From Acetobacter okinawensis JCM 25146 (GTDB lineage Bacteria > Pseudomonadota > Alphaproteobacteria > Acetobacterales > Acetobacteraceae), in assembly GCF_000613865.1 (NCBI RefSeq), contig NZ_BAJU01000008.1, positions 24,171-88,170 of the forward strand: 64,000 nucleotides of DNA. Reading direction: 5' to 3'. Shown piece by piece: positions 40,027-49,729 of this stretch; position 1 is the first letter of the stretch; every line of letters starts with the position of its first letter. The notes below the pieces were generated by a model, which saw only the letters and a program-made list of their open reading frames with translations, ran no database searches and was not told the origin of the DNA. The position numbers were made by a program, and so were the translations under genes.

Positions 40027-40658
40027 CTGGATGACCTTTCAAGCTCGTGCTGTTAACCGAAGGCGGGGCAATAACACGGCCTGCAAATATGGAAATTGAC
40101 AGAAATCAATTAAACAATGCAGAGGTCGAAGACAATACAAATATTTGTTCCGATAATGGAATATAAGTTAAGTTTTTATAAAATAACGATATAGTTATTT
40201 TTGGATTAACAAGTGAATTTATTTTACAATTATGTGTAAATTTGAGTAATTTATAGATCTTGTTTCGTTGACTTTATTTTTTATTGATATTTGGGTGGTG
40301 GAAAAGTGTGGAGTGCGCACTCTGCATTGTCGCTTCCAAATGTTTCAGCGCTCATCTGGTGTATTTCTGATGTATCTGCATTGCCCGGAAGATGGAGCCG
40401 GGGGTGTTAATATTGGATGCAGGTCAATCGGATCGGTACAGATGCTTGCGTTGGATAAAAATTGTGGAATTAAAAAATCTTCCCCCATGCGTGCCGGGGC
40501 AAAAGTCCTACGGGTTATGGAATGCATGATCCGTGCACTCATTGCCCGCAAGGGTATTGATGCGTGGCCTGTGAGGGTGGAAAGCGGGCCAGACGGCCTT
40601 TGCAGATCGTGGATGTGCCCGCTTTTTGGATTGTGCGCTCTGTTGGGTGTGTCGTGCG
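40027..40658. other. Intergenic region upstream of glutamate decarboxylase
   Basis: About 630 bp; the first 240 bp are very AT-rich and contain the perfect palindrome ACAAATATTTGT at 40137-40148, a candidate regulator site about 110 bp upstream of the decarboxylase start. A 134-codon plus-strand frame at 40268-40672 overlaps the porin end, has no family resemblance and no clear ribosome site, so I do not call it. Confidence 0.45.
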
Positions 40659-41978
40659 TTAAAAGCCTATGACTGCATCCCCACCAAAGGTAAACATGCC
40701 GTTGTTGTTGCCACCATTAAAGGGGGTGGTGCTGTTGAGTGCGCGGTCAAACCGGATTTCCGGGCGAAGCTGGAAGATGCGCACATGGTGCCCAAGGTCG
40801 GGACGGTAGGCTATGTTAAGCGAAAGATCGCCATAGGTGGTGCCATGGCCGCTTGCACCCGGCACCGTATCATACGGCCGCCCGGCAATGGCGTTCATGT
40901 AAGAGTTGTTCCCACGGAAGGTGGCAACCATGGAGTTGGTGTTGTCGCGGTAGATTTCGCCACGGTAGTTGAAGGTGAAATCCTTGTTGATCTTGTAGCT
41001 GAGGAAGCTGACAAAGCTCTCAGCATCCGTGCCGGCAAACTGCCCGCGTGCGCCAATGCCACGAATGCCTTCATCATGCAGGTAGTTGAACTCTGCTGTC
41101 AGGGTCAGTTTGTCATTGACCTGATAGGTCGCGTTAATATCGTTCCAGAAGCGTTGTGCGTGGTCGGCTTCATAATGATCGCCAAGTGCCCGCCATGAGT
41201 TTTCTGGCCCAACGCGGCTGAGTTCAACAATGCGCAACTTGCCACCGGCCAGATTGTTCAGGTTAAAACCAAAGTATCCAGCAGGGCGGCTGTTATTGTC
41301 GGATGCGCCAAAGGTTGTCTGGTTCCCCGTATCAATCCCGAATGTAACGTCCAGTATGGGGGTTACGTGCCAGTTGAACATGGCCCCGACATGCTGGAAC
41401 GGTACGGAATATTCGGAGGTATAGGCCAGTGTGTAAAAGGCGCGGGAGGCGGGGTCCAGCCCTTCCACACCCATGGGGGCCTGCAGGATACCGGCCTGCA
41501 TGTCCAGCCCGCCAGACGTCAGCCATGGCAGGTGAACGTCAATATGGGCCTGTGCGGGAATAAGCTGGTAGCGGGACTTCCATTCCTGATCGGAGATGCC
41601 AACAAGGTGGTAGTAGCGTGCATCCGAGCCATAAAGCCCTTCCAGCGTAAAACCGATCTGGTAAGTGTTTTTGCTGGCGTCTATGGCTTTTGAGAGTGTG
41701 AACTCTGCCTGATTCAACTGTACCTGGTTAGCGTGGTCCGCCAGAAAATCTCCAAAGTTATAGCCGGGGTTGGGGCGTGCGGGGTTGGCCATAATGCCCC
41801 CTTCAATCTGCCCTATCAGGGTAACGTCCGACAGCCAGTGTGACAGGTCCGAGCTACCGCTGGAAAAGGCTGAAAAAGGGTGAACCTGAGCCTTTGCCGA
41901 TTTGACGGGAACAGCCACCAGAACGGAGGCAACGCTCAGGGCAAAAGCAAGACCTGATTTTTTTCTGGACAGACGCAT
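40659..41978 (-). CDS. Outer-membrane beta-barrel porin (OmpL-like BBP2 type)
   Basis: 439 residues with a signal peptide (MRLSRKKSGLAFALSVASVL, cleavage near KAQ). Alternating beta-strand patterns follow: GQIEGGIMANPARPNPGYNFG, QAEFTLSKAI, LTAEFNYLHDEGIR, FNYRGEIYRDNTNS, FQLRPEIRFDRALN. It ends in the outer-membrane signature F-G-G-D-A-V-I-G-F. These features match the putative beta-barrel porin-2 family found in many acetic acid bacteria. Substrate unknown. Confidence 0.85.
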   Translation of the reverse strand: MRLSRKKSGLAFALSVASVLVAVPVKSAKAQVHPFSAFSSGSSDLSHWLSDVTLIGQIEGGIMANPARPNPGYNFGDFLADHANQVQLNQAEFTLSKAIDASKNTYQIGFTLEGLYGSDARYYHLVGISDQEWKSRYQLIPAQAHIDVHLPWLTSGGLDMQAGILQAPMGVEGLDPASRAFYTLAYTSEYSVPFQHVGAMFNWHVTPILDVTFGIDTGNQTTFGASDNNSRPAGYFGFNLNNLAGGKLRIVELSRVGPENSWRALGDHYEADHAQRFWNDINATYQVNDKLTLTAEFNYLHDEGIRGIGARGQFAGTDAESFVSFLSYKINKDFTFNYRGEIYRDNTNSMVATFRGNNSYMNAIAGRPYDTVPGASGHGTTYGDLSLNIAYRPDLGHHVRIFQLRPEIRFDRALNSTTPFNGGNNNGMFTFGGDAVIGF

Positions 41979-42078
41979 GACGCAGATTCCCGCACTTTTT
42001 ATTATTTAGGTGTGTGTGTGCTGTTGTTGTGGGAGCAATTGGATTGGTAATATTCCGTTTTTAAAATTAAAGCAAAAG

Positions 42079-42118
42079 CCAAAAAGGGGGTTATCACAGT
42101 TCCGTGATAACCCCCTTT
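42079..42118 (-). terminator. Terminator after the flavodoxin-like gene
   Basis: AAAGGGGGTTATCAC and GTGATAACCCCCTTT form a perfect 15-bp stem with a 6-nt loop; on the minus strand it runs into TTTTT. It lies 73 bp downstream of the flavoprotein stop. Confidence 0.85.
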
Positions 42119-42190
42119 GGTAAAATACTTATTCTCGCAATATTTGTGGAGTGGCTAATAAAATCAGTTTTTAACTGGTTTCAAAGCATT

Positions 42191-42741
42191 TTATACAAAT
42201 TTCTTTGTAATATCAGCAATTCGCGTGCCAAACGCTGCTGCCGTATCCAGCCCACCTTGTGGAATTTCGTCCACGCTGGCGTCGGAAGGGCTTTGTACCA
42301 GCAGGCCAGTGGAGCCACCCAGTGCGTTCAGGTCTGTATTTTTGGCAGCCTTGGTGTTGGAGGGCAGCATGCCAAGGCTAATCCACAGGCCGCCGTGCTG
42401 TGCAGCCAGCGTTTGCAGCCAGGAGAGGGTCAGCCCCTTGTCACCCACCGGGCTTGCGCTGTTGGTAAAGCCAGCAAACAGCTTATTCTGCCAGCCCCGT
42501 GTGTACCAGATTTTGGATGTTGCATCGGCGAATTTTTTAAACTGCCAGCTTACGTTGCCCATATAGGTAGGCGCACCAAAGACAATGGTTTTGGCCTGTG
42601 CCAGCTTGTCCCACGCGCTTTCGGGCAGGTCACCATTGTCATCAATGGCCAGCAGTTCGGCCTCGGCAGCTTGGCAAGGTGTTCGGCCACCTTGCGGGTG
42701 TGGCCATAACCAGAGTGATAAACAACAACAATATCAGACAT
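42191..42741 (-). pseudogene. WrbA-like flavodoxin/NAD(P)H:quinone oxidoreductase, frameshifted near 42670
   Basis: The first frame has the FMN phosphate loop IVVVYHSGYGHTRKVAEHLAK; the second carries VFGAPTYMGNVSWQFKKFAD, FAGFTNSASPVGDKGLTLSWL and GGSTGLLVQSPSD. One extra C at 42670 (plus strand) gives A-K-A-A-E-A-E-L-L-A-I-D-D, joining the parts into about 183 residues, typical of the family. It should bind FMN and reduce quinones by two electrons. Monocistronic by its terminator and spacing. Confidence 0.82.
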
Positions 42742-42891
42742 GTCAGCATCTCCGTACGTGGGTCAGACCCCAAGGGCTGGCTCTTGTATTACGGAGCATG
42801 GCGTAGTCGGACGTGTGCGATAAGCTGCTTTTGGGCAAAAGCATCTCACACCATAGGTATGAGATGCGGGCCGGGTGAGCGGATCAGGCGG

Positions 42892-43530
42892 TCAGATCTG
42901 CTCGATCGTGGAAAAGTCGAAAGTCTCCCCTTTGGGATTTTCGCCCAGCCGAATGACCGTTGCAGAGGGCATGGCATAAGGGGGAACAGGCAGGTTGTAT
43001 GGGGCTGGGGCCCCTTTTTGTACCCGTCCCGCCAGATCAAATTTGGAGCCATGGCAGGGACAGCCGTATCCGCCGGATGCCTCCGGCCCGGACCCCTGTG
43101 GCGGGGTGTAGGTCGGGACACAGCCCAGATGGGTGCAGATTCCAACATAAACACCAAATTCGGGGGTCAGGGAGCGGTGCCAGTTGCGGGCATAGCTCGG
43201 CTGCTGGTTGGCAGTGGAGTTGGCATCCTTGAGCTGTGCGCTCAGCTCCGCATTCTGCAGGCTGTCCAGTTCCTGTGGTGTGCGGCGAATGATAAAAACA
43301 GGTTTGCCCTGCCACACAGCCACCATCTGCTGGCCGGGAGCCAGATGGGTAATGTCCACATCAATAGGCAGGTGGGCAGCGGCGCTGTCCTGAGGTTGCA
43401 GGCTTTGTACAAACGGAATGGCACAGGCCGCAATGCCTGTGACCGTTCCAGCCGTAGTGACCATGCCCAGAAAGTCACGGCGGCCGGGAGCCTGTTCGGG
43501 AGCTGGGGTGGTGTCAGTCTCGCGTGTCAT
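42892..43530 (-). CDS. petA: Ubiquinol-cytochrome c reductase Rieske iron-sulfur subunit
   Basis: 212 residues. A twin-arginine start (R-R-D-F-L-G-M) leads into one membrane anchor, then the soluble Rieske fold. Cluster-binding motifs are CTHLGC near residue 135 and CPCHGS near residue 160. It takes electrons from ubiquinol and passes them to cytochrome c1. It is last in the bc1 operon in transcription order, 18 bp after cytochrome c1; in the textbook alphaproteobacterial operon it comes first. Confidence 0.95.
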   Translation of the reverse strand: MTRETDTTPAPEQAPGRRDFLGMVTTAGTVTGIAACAIPFVQSLQPQDSAAAHLPIDVDITHLAPGQQMVAVWQGKPVFIIRRTPQELDSLQNAELSAQLKDANSTANQQPSYARNWHRSLTPEFGVYVGICTHLGCVPTYTPPQGSGPEASGGYGCPCHGSKFDLAGRVQKGAPAPYNLPVPPYAMPSATVIRLGENPKGETFDFSTIEQI

Positions 43531-43548
43531 GGTTGTTGCGTGCTTTCT

Positions 43549-44325
43549 TTACTGCGTTTTCAGGCGTTTCCAGATTTTGCGTTTCCATGCAATGGCCAAC
43601 GCAAGCAGTACGATCAGGTAGGCCATAACGGCCTTGCCAATGCTGTGGCGTTCATTGCGGTGCGGATCGGACGCCCAGACCAGAAAGGTGGTAATATCGC
43701 GCGCCTGTTGTTCCACCGTGGCGGGGGTGCCATCGGGGTACTGGATCATGCCGTTCATCAAGGGTGGTGGCATGCCAATCATGTGGCCTGCGACCCAGTC
43801 ATTATAAAACTTGCCGGGCACGACGGGAGCGTCCGCTGGCGGGGGCATGCGGTAACCGGTCAGGAAGGCATAGAGCCAGTCCGGCCCGCCGGGGTGAGTG
43901 ATGGCCAGACGGGACTGATCGGGTGGGGCAATGCCCCCCATCATGGCTGCCGCCGCCGCATCGTTGGGGAAGGGGGAGTTCAGGTGGTCATCAGGCAGGC
44001 CCGGGCGCATGGTGGGCTGGCCTGCGGCATCGGGGGCTCCCGGCTGTGGCTTGATCTTTGCCGTTTCCGCAATCTGCTGCTGGGTCAGGCCAATGCCTGC
44101 CAGATCGGCATAAGTCAGGTTGCGCATGCCGTGGCAGGTGGAGCAGACGTGCTGGAACACGATAAAGCCGCGTTGCAGGCTGTTCTGGTCATACTGACCC
44201 AGAGGTCCTTCAAAACCCCATGCCTGATGAGGGGGCGCTTTGTCTGGTTCACTGGCCAGTGCGGCGCCAGACAGACTAAGGGCGATCAGCAGTCCTGCGA
44301 CAGGGCGGTAAATATGGGTGGGCAT
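43549..44325 (-). CDS. petC: Cytochrome c1 of the bc1 complex
   Basis: 258 residues from the ATG at 44325. Signal peptide (GLLIALSLSGAALA), haem c motif C-S-T-C-H near residue 60 followed by GMRNLTYADLA, a PPPLMNGMIQYPDGTPAT stretch near residue 185 with a candidate Met ligand, and a C-terminal membrane anchor (AYLIVLLALAIAWKRKIWKRLK). It hands electrons from the Rieske centre to a soluble or membrane acceptor. The start overlaps the cytochrome b stop by one base (TGATG), showing translational coupling. Confidence 0.95.
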   Translation of the reverse strand: MPTHIYRPVAGLLIALSLSGAALASEPDKAPPHQAWGFEGPLGQYDQNSLQRGFIVFQHVCSTCHGMRNLTYADLAGIGLTQQQIAETAKIKPQPGAPDAAGQPTMRPGLPDDHLNSPFPNDAAAAAMMGGIAPPDQSRLAITHPGGPDWLYAFLTGYRMPPPADAPVVPGKFYNDWVAGHMIGMPPPLMNGMIQYPDGTPATVEQQARDITTFLVWASDPHRNERHSIGKAVMAYLIVLLALAIAWKRKIWKRLKTQ

Positions 44326-45560
44326 CAGCGCTTTCCTTCCGCCGCAAAAATGGAGGAGGGAAGCGGGCGTGTTTTTTCCCTGCGGGAGACAAGGGGGAGC
44401 AGCACAACAAAGTAGCTGAAGTAATAAATTCCCGCCAACCGCGCCACAATCAGCCATCCACCCTGCGCATGGTGCTTGCCTGCTGCGGCGAGCAGAATAA
44501 AGGCCGCCACCAGCCCGAACAGGCCAATACGGCACAGGGGACGAAAACGCATGGAGCGCACGGGCGAGCGGTCCAGCCACGGAAGTGCAAAAAGGATCAG
44601 CAGGGACGCAGCGGAAGCCAGAAGCCCCCCGAATTTGGAGGGAACAGACTGGAGCAACCCATAAAAAGGCAGGAAGTACCACTCCGGCTCAATATCGGCA
44701 GGCGTGTGCATGGGGTCTGCCGGGGTGTAGTTATCCGCTTCGATCAGCACATTGGGCCAGAAGAACATCAGGGCGGTAAACACCATGGCAAACAGGATCA
44801 GCCCGACCAGATCCTTGCTGATGTAGTATGGGTAAAACGGTACGGTATCCTTGGGGGTGCGGGGCTCAATGCCCAGCGGGTTGTTGGAGCCGCTAACGTG
44901 CACAAGGGTGACGTGCAGCCCCACCACCGCGACAATGACAAACGCGAGCAGGAAGTGCAGCACAAAAAAGTGGTGCAAGAACACGTCCCCCAGATGGTCC
45001 CCCCCGGCCATGATGTGCTCAAGCTCCGGACCAATACCGGGTACGGCCCCCACGGCTTTTGTAATCACATCTGCCCCCCAGTAGGACATCTGTCCCCACG
45101 GCAGCATGTAACCGGCAAAGGCTGTCGCCATGACCAGCAGCAGCAGAACAAGCCCGCTCAGCCACAGCAGTTCACGCGGGGCCTTGTAGGAGCCGTAATA
45201 CAGTCCGCGGAACAGATGGATATAAAGAGCGGCCAAAAACAGGTTGGCCCCGGTCATGTGCATGGCCCGTAGCAGCCACCCACCTGCAAGCTGGCGGTCT
45301 ATGGCTTCGACCGACAGAAAAGCCCCGGCATTGGTGGGTGTGTAATTCATGGCCAGAAAAATGCCCGTGGCCAGCATAAGCAGCAGGACAACCGTAAGAA
45401 TGGCGCCAAAGTTCCACAGCCCGTTCAGGTTGCGGGGGAGGCGGAAGTCAATATATTCGGCCCGGAAGGCGGAAATAACAGGCAGGCGTGCCTCCACCCA
45501 TCCGGCAAGGCCGGTCATGGCGGGGGCGTCGGGTCTGGTCACCGGGTCTGGCTGGGTCAT
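44325..45560 (-). CDS. petB: Cytochrome b of the bc1 complex
   Basis: 411 residues from the ATG at 45560; the open frame upstream to 45881 is not family-like. It has the haem-ligand helices (WLLRAMHMTGANLFLAALYIHLFRGL; HFFVLHFLLAFVIVAVVGLHVTLVH), the Qo-site GYMLPWGQMSYWGADVIT near residue 155, and PEWYFLPFYGLLQSVP, the P-E-W-Y motif, near residue 280. It is the first gene of the operon cyt b-cyt c1-Rieske. Confidence 0.96.
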   Translation of the reverse strand: MTQPDPVTRPDAPAMTGLAGWVEARLPVISAFRAEYIDFRLPRNLNGLWNFGAILTVVLLLMLATGIFLAMNYTPTNAGAFLSVEAIDRQLAGGWLLRAMHMTGANLFLAALYIHLFRGLYYGSYKAPRELLWLSGLVLLLLVMATAFAGYMLPWGQMSYWGADVITKAVGAVPGIGPELEHIMAGGDHLGDVFLHHFFVLHFLLAFVIVAVVGLHVTLVHVSGSNNPLGIEPRTPKDTVPFYPYYISKDLVGLILFAMVFTALMFFWPNVLIEADNYTPADPMHTPADIEPEWYFLPFYGLLQSVPSKFGGLLASAASLLILFALPWLDRSPVRSMRFRPLCRIGLFGLVAAFILLAAAGKHHAQGGWLIVARLAGIYYFSYFVVLLPLVSRREKTRPLPSSIFAAEGKR

Positions 45561-45917
45561 GGCTGGTCCATGGGGGTTAGAGGGATGCCAGCAGGCACCG
45601 CGCACATGACGGGATGAAAAAAACACGGAACGCGCAAGAAAAACCTGCCTTGAACTTACGGTTGCAAAAAGGGCCACCCTTACGCGCATCGGGTCAGGGG
45701 GCTGACTTACGTCAGTCTCTCTTAACAGGCTCGCCATGCCAGACAAAGGGGCTTGCGGCTCAGGGTGCGTTTTTGAGTCGAATTTGCAACGATTTTTATC
45801 TCCCTCAGGCTCGTGTGCAACACGGTATAAGCAGATGTGAAGCGTTTTGCCCTTGCAACCTGTGGGTGTTGGTCCCATCATATTACACAGATGCAGCCGC
45901 AGTGTGTGCGGGTGCGA
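45561..45917. other. Divergent intergenic region between bc1 and rib operons
   Basis: About 360 bp. It should contain the bc1 promoter (minus) and the rib promoter (plus) upstream of the riboswitch. No gene with coding character is seen. Confidence 0.45.
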
Positions 45918-46057
45918 CGTTCTCAGGGCAGGGTGTAATTCCCTACCGGCGGTAAAGAGGGGCCAGTCCCCTCAAGCCCGCGAGCGCCTGCTTCGGCAGG
46001 GTCAGCAGATCCGGTGCAATTCCGGAGCCGACGGTCATAGTCCGGATGAAAGAGAAC
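45918..46057 (+). promoter_or_regulatory. FMN riboswitch (RFN element)
   Basis: The outer stem CGTTCTC (45918-45924) pairs with GAGAACG (46051-46057). Between them are the conserved RFN blocks: AGGGCAGGGTGTAATTCCC, ACCGGCGGTAAA, an AAGCCCGCGAGCGCC segment, and GTGCAATTCCGGAGCCGACGG with CATAGTCCGGATG. It lies about 120 bp upstream of ribD, with a T6 run at 46125-46130 in the expression platform. FMN binding should lower expression of the rib genes. Confidence 0.95.
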
Positions 46058-46180
46058 GGAAAAAGAGAGACTCGCTTTTTGTCCGCTATCCCGGAATCCG
46101 GCTGCGAGCAAAAAGTGCGTATCCTTTTTTGACGCCCTGAGTCCGTCTGTAACGTGCAGGTATGGACTGAAGAGAACAGG

Positions 46181-47233
46181 GTGAACAGTTTTTCACAATC
46201 TTTCTCCTACGCATTGCCAGAGCGTGTGGGCGCGGCGTTTGACCTTGCCGTGTCAGAGGCATGGCGTTTTGCAGGGCAGACCGCACCCAACCCCGCTGTA
46301 GGGTGTGTGCTGCTGGACGTGCAGGGCAACGTGCTGGTCATTGCTGCCCACCACAAGGCGGGCGAGTTGCATGCAGAGCGTCTGGCCGTGGAGCAGGCGC
46401 GCGCCCTTGGCGTGGTGGAGCGTATTCACACGGCTGTGGTCACGCTTGAACCTTGCAACCATACGGGTCGCACCCCCCCATGCACGCAGGCGCTGCTGTC
46501 CACCCCGGTGCAGACGGTATGGATCGGCTGCGCAGACCCCAACCCCCATGTACCCGGCGGCGGGGCAGCATATTTGCAGGCCAAAGGGCTGACGGTGCGC
46601 TGGCTGGAGCAGGCTCCCAACGGGGCCGCATGCATGGCGCGTTGCCGGGCGCTGCTGGCTCCGTTTGCGTGGCGTATGGTGCATGGGCGACCGTGGATTA
46701 CGGTCAAGCAGGCGGTTAACGCTCAGGGCAGCATGGTGCCGCCTGTGGGCCACAAAACCTTTACAACGCCCCAGTCGCTCCAGTTTGCCCATGCTCTGCG
46801 ACGCGTGACCGATGGCCTTGTGACTGGCACGGGCACAGTGCGGGCTGACCTGCCATCCTTTACCGTGCGGCATGTACCCGACCACCTTAACCGGCGGCGT
46901 GTGCTGGTGGTGTGTGGGGCATCGCGCAATGTACCTTCTAGCTGGCTGGAGCAGGCAGAGCCGATGTTTGACGTACTGTTCTGCCCCGATTGTTCCGACC
47001 TGCCAGCCCTGCTGGCTACAACCCCGGCCCTGTGGGTCATGGTGGAGGCTGGTCCCACTCTGCTGCGCGCCCTGCGCGTGCAGAACCTGTGGGATGACTG
47101 GCTGAGTATTGGGCAGGACGCGCAGGGGCGCGACCATCTTTCTGTTTCAACCCGACACGACATTTCCCCCCTTTCGCTTTTTCCCGAATGGGCACGATGC
47201 ACGCAGGAGCAGGCATGTTTTCCGGTATTATAG
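46181..47233 (+). CDS. ribD: Bifunctional riboflavin deaminase/reductase
   Basis: Catalyses the pyrimidine deaminase and reductase steps of riboflavin synthesis. I choose the GTG at 46181, which has GAAGAG six bases ahead (350 residues); a GTG at 46154 is in frame but lacks a ribosome site. The deaminase zinc site has H-A-E (GELHAERLAV near residue 65) and PCNHTGRTPPC near residue 90. The reductase domain starts near residue 160 (RPWITVKQAVNAQG), with TGTGTVRADLPSFTVR and the VEAGPTLL segment. It follows the FMN riboswitch and overlaps ribE by 19 bp. Confidence 0.92.
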   Translation: MNSFSQSFSYALPERVGAAFDLAVSEAWRFAGQTAPNPAVGCVLLDVQGNVLVIAAHHKAGELHAERLAVEQARALGVVERIHTAVVTLEPCNHTGRTPPCTQALLSTPVQTVWIGCADPNPHVPGGGAAYLQAKGLTVRWLEQAPNGAACMARCRALLAPFAWRMVHGRPWITVKQAVNAQGSMVPPVGHKTFTTPQSLQFAHALRRVTDGLVTGTGTVRADLPSFTVRHVPDHLNRRRVLVVCGASRNVPSSWLEQAEPMFDVLFCPDCSDLPALLATTPALWVMVEAGPTLLRALRVQNLWDDWLSIGQDAQGRDHLSVSTRHDISPLSLFPEWARCTQEQACFPVL

Positions 47234-47817
47234 AATCCCTCGGTCAGGTCCTTGCTGTGGAGCAGGGGGCGCGCTCCCTTATGCTGGAAGTGCAGACCGG
47301 ACTTGCCGATGTGGCGGAGGGTGAGAGCATTGCCGTGAACGGCGTCTGCCTGACAGCAGTAGCCCCGGCTCAGAACGCTCCCGTACGCTTTTTTGTCAGT
47401 GGGGAAACGCTCGACCGCACCATGCTGGGCGCACTCACAGCAGGGGCGCGTGTTAATCTGGAACGCGCCGTTACGCCTTCCACCCGCCTTTCCGGCCATA
47501 TTGTGCAGGGGCATGTGGATGGGCTGGCCCGCTTTGTCGGGGCAACTCCTGTGGGGGATGCACGGCGCGTGGAGTTTGACGTGCCAGCCACCCTGCGCCG
47601 CTACATGGTGGAAAAAGGCTCCGTCGCACTTGATGGGATCAGCCTGACACTGAACGAGGTGGGAGCGGTGCATGGGGACGTGTTCCGCATTGCCCTCATG
47701 ATTATTCCGCACACATGGGAACACACCACGCTGGGCACGCTCCGCGCAGGAGATGCCGTGAATGTGGAAGTGGACATCATTGCAAAATATGTGGAGGCAC
47801 AATGTCAGACAAAATGA
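47215..47817 (+). CDS. ribE: Riboflavin synthase alpha subunit
   Basis: Dismutates two lumazine molecules into riboflavin and the pyrimidine precursor. The ATG at 47215 begins the universal [10 protein letters not shown]. The 200 residues show two internal repeats of the lumazine-binding barrel ([13 protein letters not shown] near residue 38; [16 protein letters not shown] near residue 135), with VQGHVDG between. It overlaps ribD by 19 bp and ribBA by 16 bp, indicating coupled translation. Confidence 0.95.
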   Translation: MFSGIIESLGQVLAVEQGARSLMLEVQTGLADVAEGESIAVNGVCLTAVAPAQNAPVRFFVSGETLDRTMLGALTAGARVNLERAVTPSTRLSGHIVQGHVDGLARFVGATPVGDARRVEFDVPATLRRYMVEKGSVALDGISLTLNEVGAVHGDVFRIALMIIPHTWEHTTLGTLRAGDAVNVEVDIIAKYVEAQCQTK

Positions 47818-49142
47818 CACAGGGGCAGACCGCACCGCTCCAGCCTTCCGAGCGCCTGCTGCGCGCACTGGCCGCTGTACGCGCCGGACGCATGGTGGTG
47901 ATGGTGGATGATGAGGACCGCGAAAACGAGGGTGACCTCGTTATGGCTGCGGAGTTCATGACCCCGCAGGCTATGAACTTCATGATCACCCATGCCCGTG
48001 GTCTGGTCTGCCTGCCCCTGACCGCCGAGCGCGTGGCGCAGCTTGAACTGCCCATGATGGTGCGCCAGAGCGATAACACCGCGCAGTATGGCACGGCCTT
48101 TACGGTCTCGATTGAGGCGCGTGAGGGGGTGAGTACGGGTATTTCCGCCGCCGATCGTGCCCGGACGGTGTGCGTTGCCGCAGCCGATGGTGCAGGACCT
48201 GCCGACATTGCTTCTCCGGGGCATATCTTCCCCCTGCGGGCTGAACCCGGTGGTGTGCTGGCGCGCATTGGCCATACCGAAGGCTCCATTGACCTGCTGC
48301 GCCTAGCCGGGCTTAAGCCTGCAGCCGTGATCTGCGAAATTCTGAACGAGGACGGCACAATGGCGCGCCGCCCCCAGTTGGATGTGTTCGCCCGCCAGCA
48401 TGACATGCCCATCATCTCCATTGCCGAACTGGTGGAATGGATCGGGGCGCATGGTCTGGCCCCACTGGAGCAGACCCAGCCCGTCCAGCCTGCCACACAG
48501 GGGGAGGAAGGGCTGGCCGATCTGGCCGAGGCCGCCCTGCCCAGCGTTTATGGTGGGGATGATCTGGTGATCCACGCCTTTCAGGACGACAGCGGCGTGG
48601 AGCATGTCGCACTGGTCAAGGGCGATGTGCGCCCCACAGGGCCGGTGCCACTGGTGCGCCTGCATTCCGAATGTGTGACGGGTGATGCGCTGGGTTCCCT
48701 GCGGTGTGACTGTGGTTCCCAGTTGCAGGCGGCCTTGCGCGCCATCGGGCAGGCGGAATGTGGTGTGCTGGTTTACGTGCGCGGGCACGAAGGGCGCGGT
48801 ATTGGCCTTGTCAACAAAATCCGCGCCTACGAACTGCAAGATGCCGGGCTGGACACGGTAGAGGCCAACCACAGGCTGGGTTTTGCAACCGATATGCGCG
48901 ACTGGCGTGCGGCTGCGGGTGTTCTGCGCAGCCTTGGCGTGGGGCAGCTTGACCTGTTGACCAACAACCCCGACAAAGTGCGCGCACTGGAGAGTCAGGG
49001 CTTTGTGGTGCGTCGCAGGCTGGGGTTGGAAATTCCGGCGAACACCTTCAACCGCGCCTATCTGCACGCCAAGCGCCAGCGTATGGGCCACCACCTGAGC
49101 TGTGATTCGCCCCAGCCCGCCATGCACACGGTCCCAGCCTGA
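47802..49142 (+). CDS. ribBA: 3,4-DHBP synthase / GTP cyclohydrolase II fusion
   Basis: Provides both starting compounds of riboflavin synthesis. From the ATG at 47802 (GGAGG seven bases ahead) it has 446 residues. The N-terminal RibB domain has [12 protein letters not shown] near residue 38 and [20 protein letters not shown] near residue 100. The C-terminal RibA domain has [24 protein letters not shown] near residue 285, with the three zinc-binding Cys, and [10 protein letters not shown]. Full length with both active sites intact. Confidence 0.95.
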   Translation: MSDKMTQGQTAPLQPSERLLRALAAVRAGRMVVMVDDEDRENEGDLVMAAEFMTPQAMNFMITHARGLVCLPLTAERVAQLELPMMVRQSDNTAQYGTAFTVSIEAREGVSTGISAADRARTVCVAAADGAGPADIASPGHIFPLRAEPGGVLARIGHTEGSIDLLRLAGLKPAAVICEILNEDGTMARRPQLDVFARQHDMPIISIAELVEWIGAHGLAPLEQTQPVQPATQGEEGLADLAEAALPSVYGGDDLVIHAFQDDSGVEHVALVKGDVRPTGPVPLVRLHSECVTGDALGSLRCDCGSQLQAALRAIGQAECGVLVYVRGHEGRGIGLVNKIRAYELQDAGLDTVEANHRLGFATDMRDWRAAAGVLRSLGVGQLDLLTNNPDKVRALESQGFVVRRRLGLEIPANTFNRAYLHAKRQRMGHHLSCDSPQPAMHTVPA

Positions 49143-49186
49143 TCTGTTTTACAAGACCACGCGTTTTAACAAGGATAACATGACTT

Positions 49187-49675
49187 ATGGGTACACGTTC
49201 CCCCGTTACTCTGCCTGACCTCAAGGCACTTTCCCCGGCCCCCCGTCTGGCACTGGTCGTCAGCCGGTTTAATGAGACAGTGACCGGCGGGCTGCGTGAT
49301 GGTGCCATTGCATGGCTGGGTGAGCACGGTATTGCCGTAACACCGGGCGATGTGTTTGCAGCCCCCGGCGCGTTTGAAATGCCCCTGCTTGCACAGGCAC
49401 TGGCCAAAAGCGGGCGGTATGAAGGGGTGATCTGCCTTGGCTGCGTGGTCAAGGGTGATACCGCGCATTTTGAGTTCATCAGCCTTGGGGCGACCATGGG
49501 CATCATTCAGGCAAGCCTTGCCACGGAAGTGCCGGTCGCATTTGGTATTTTGACAACCTATACAGAAGAACAGGCCACCGTGCGTTCTTCGGATGATGTG
49601 CATAATAAAGGGCGTGAAGCCGCTGCGGCCTGTGTGGAATCTCTTGCGCTGCTCCGCCAGATCAGGGAGGGATAA
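49187..49675 (+). CDS. ribH: 6,7-dimethyl-8-ribityllumazine synthase
   Basis: Joins the pyrimidine amine with dihydroxybutanone phosphate. It has 162 residues with RLALVVSRFNETVT near residue 18, PGAFEMPLLAQAL near residue 62, and GCVVKGDTAHFEFIS near residue 85 carrying the conserved catalytic His. It is the last rib gene under the FMN riboswitch; hpnL follows 54 bp downstream on the same strand. No nusB follows, unlike in many proteobacteria. Confidence 0.95.
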   Translation: MGTRSPVTLPDLKALSPAPRLALVVSRFNETVTGGLRDGAIAWLGEHGIAVTPGDVFAAPGAFEMPLLAQALAKSGRYEGVICLGCVVKGDTAHFEFISLGATMGIIQASLATEVPVAFGILTTYTEEQATVRSSDDVHNKGREAAAACVESLALLRQIREG

Positions 49676-49729
49676 AACTAGGCATCAGGCCAGCATGGCG
49701 CAGCCTCGGGCAGAAAATGGGGAGACCGC

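Noticed and set aside
40268..40672. 134-codon plus-strand frame upstream of the porin end
   Set aside because: No ribosome site, no family resemblance, overlaps the end of the porin gene.
42598..44415. 605-codon plus-strand open frame
   Set aside because: Antisense to the Rieske and cytochrome c1 genes, whose cofactor motifs are unmistakable.
45561..45881. N-terminal extension of cytochrome b
   Set aside because: Sequence is unlike the family and lacks a ribosome site; the ATG at 45560 fits.
47715..47801. Upstream extension of ribBA
   Set aside because: Lies inside ribE; the ATG at 47802 has a strong GGAGG site and matches the family start.
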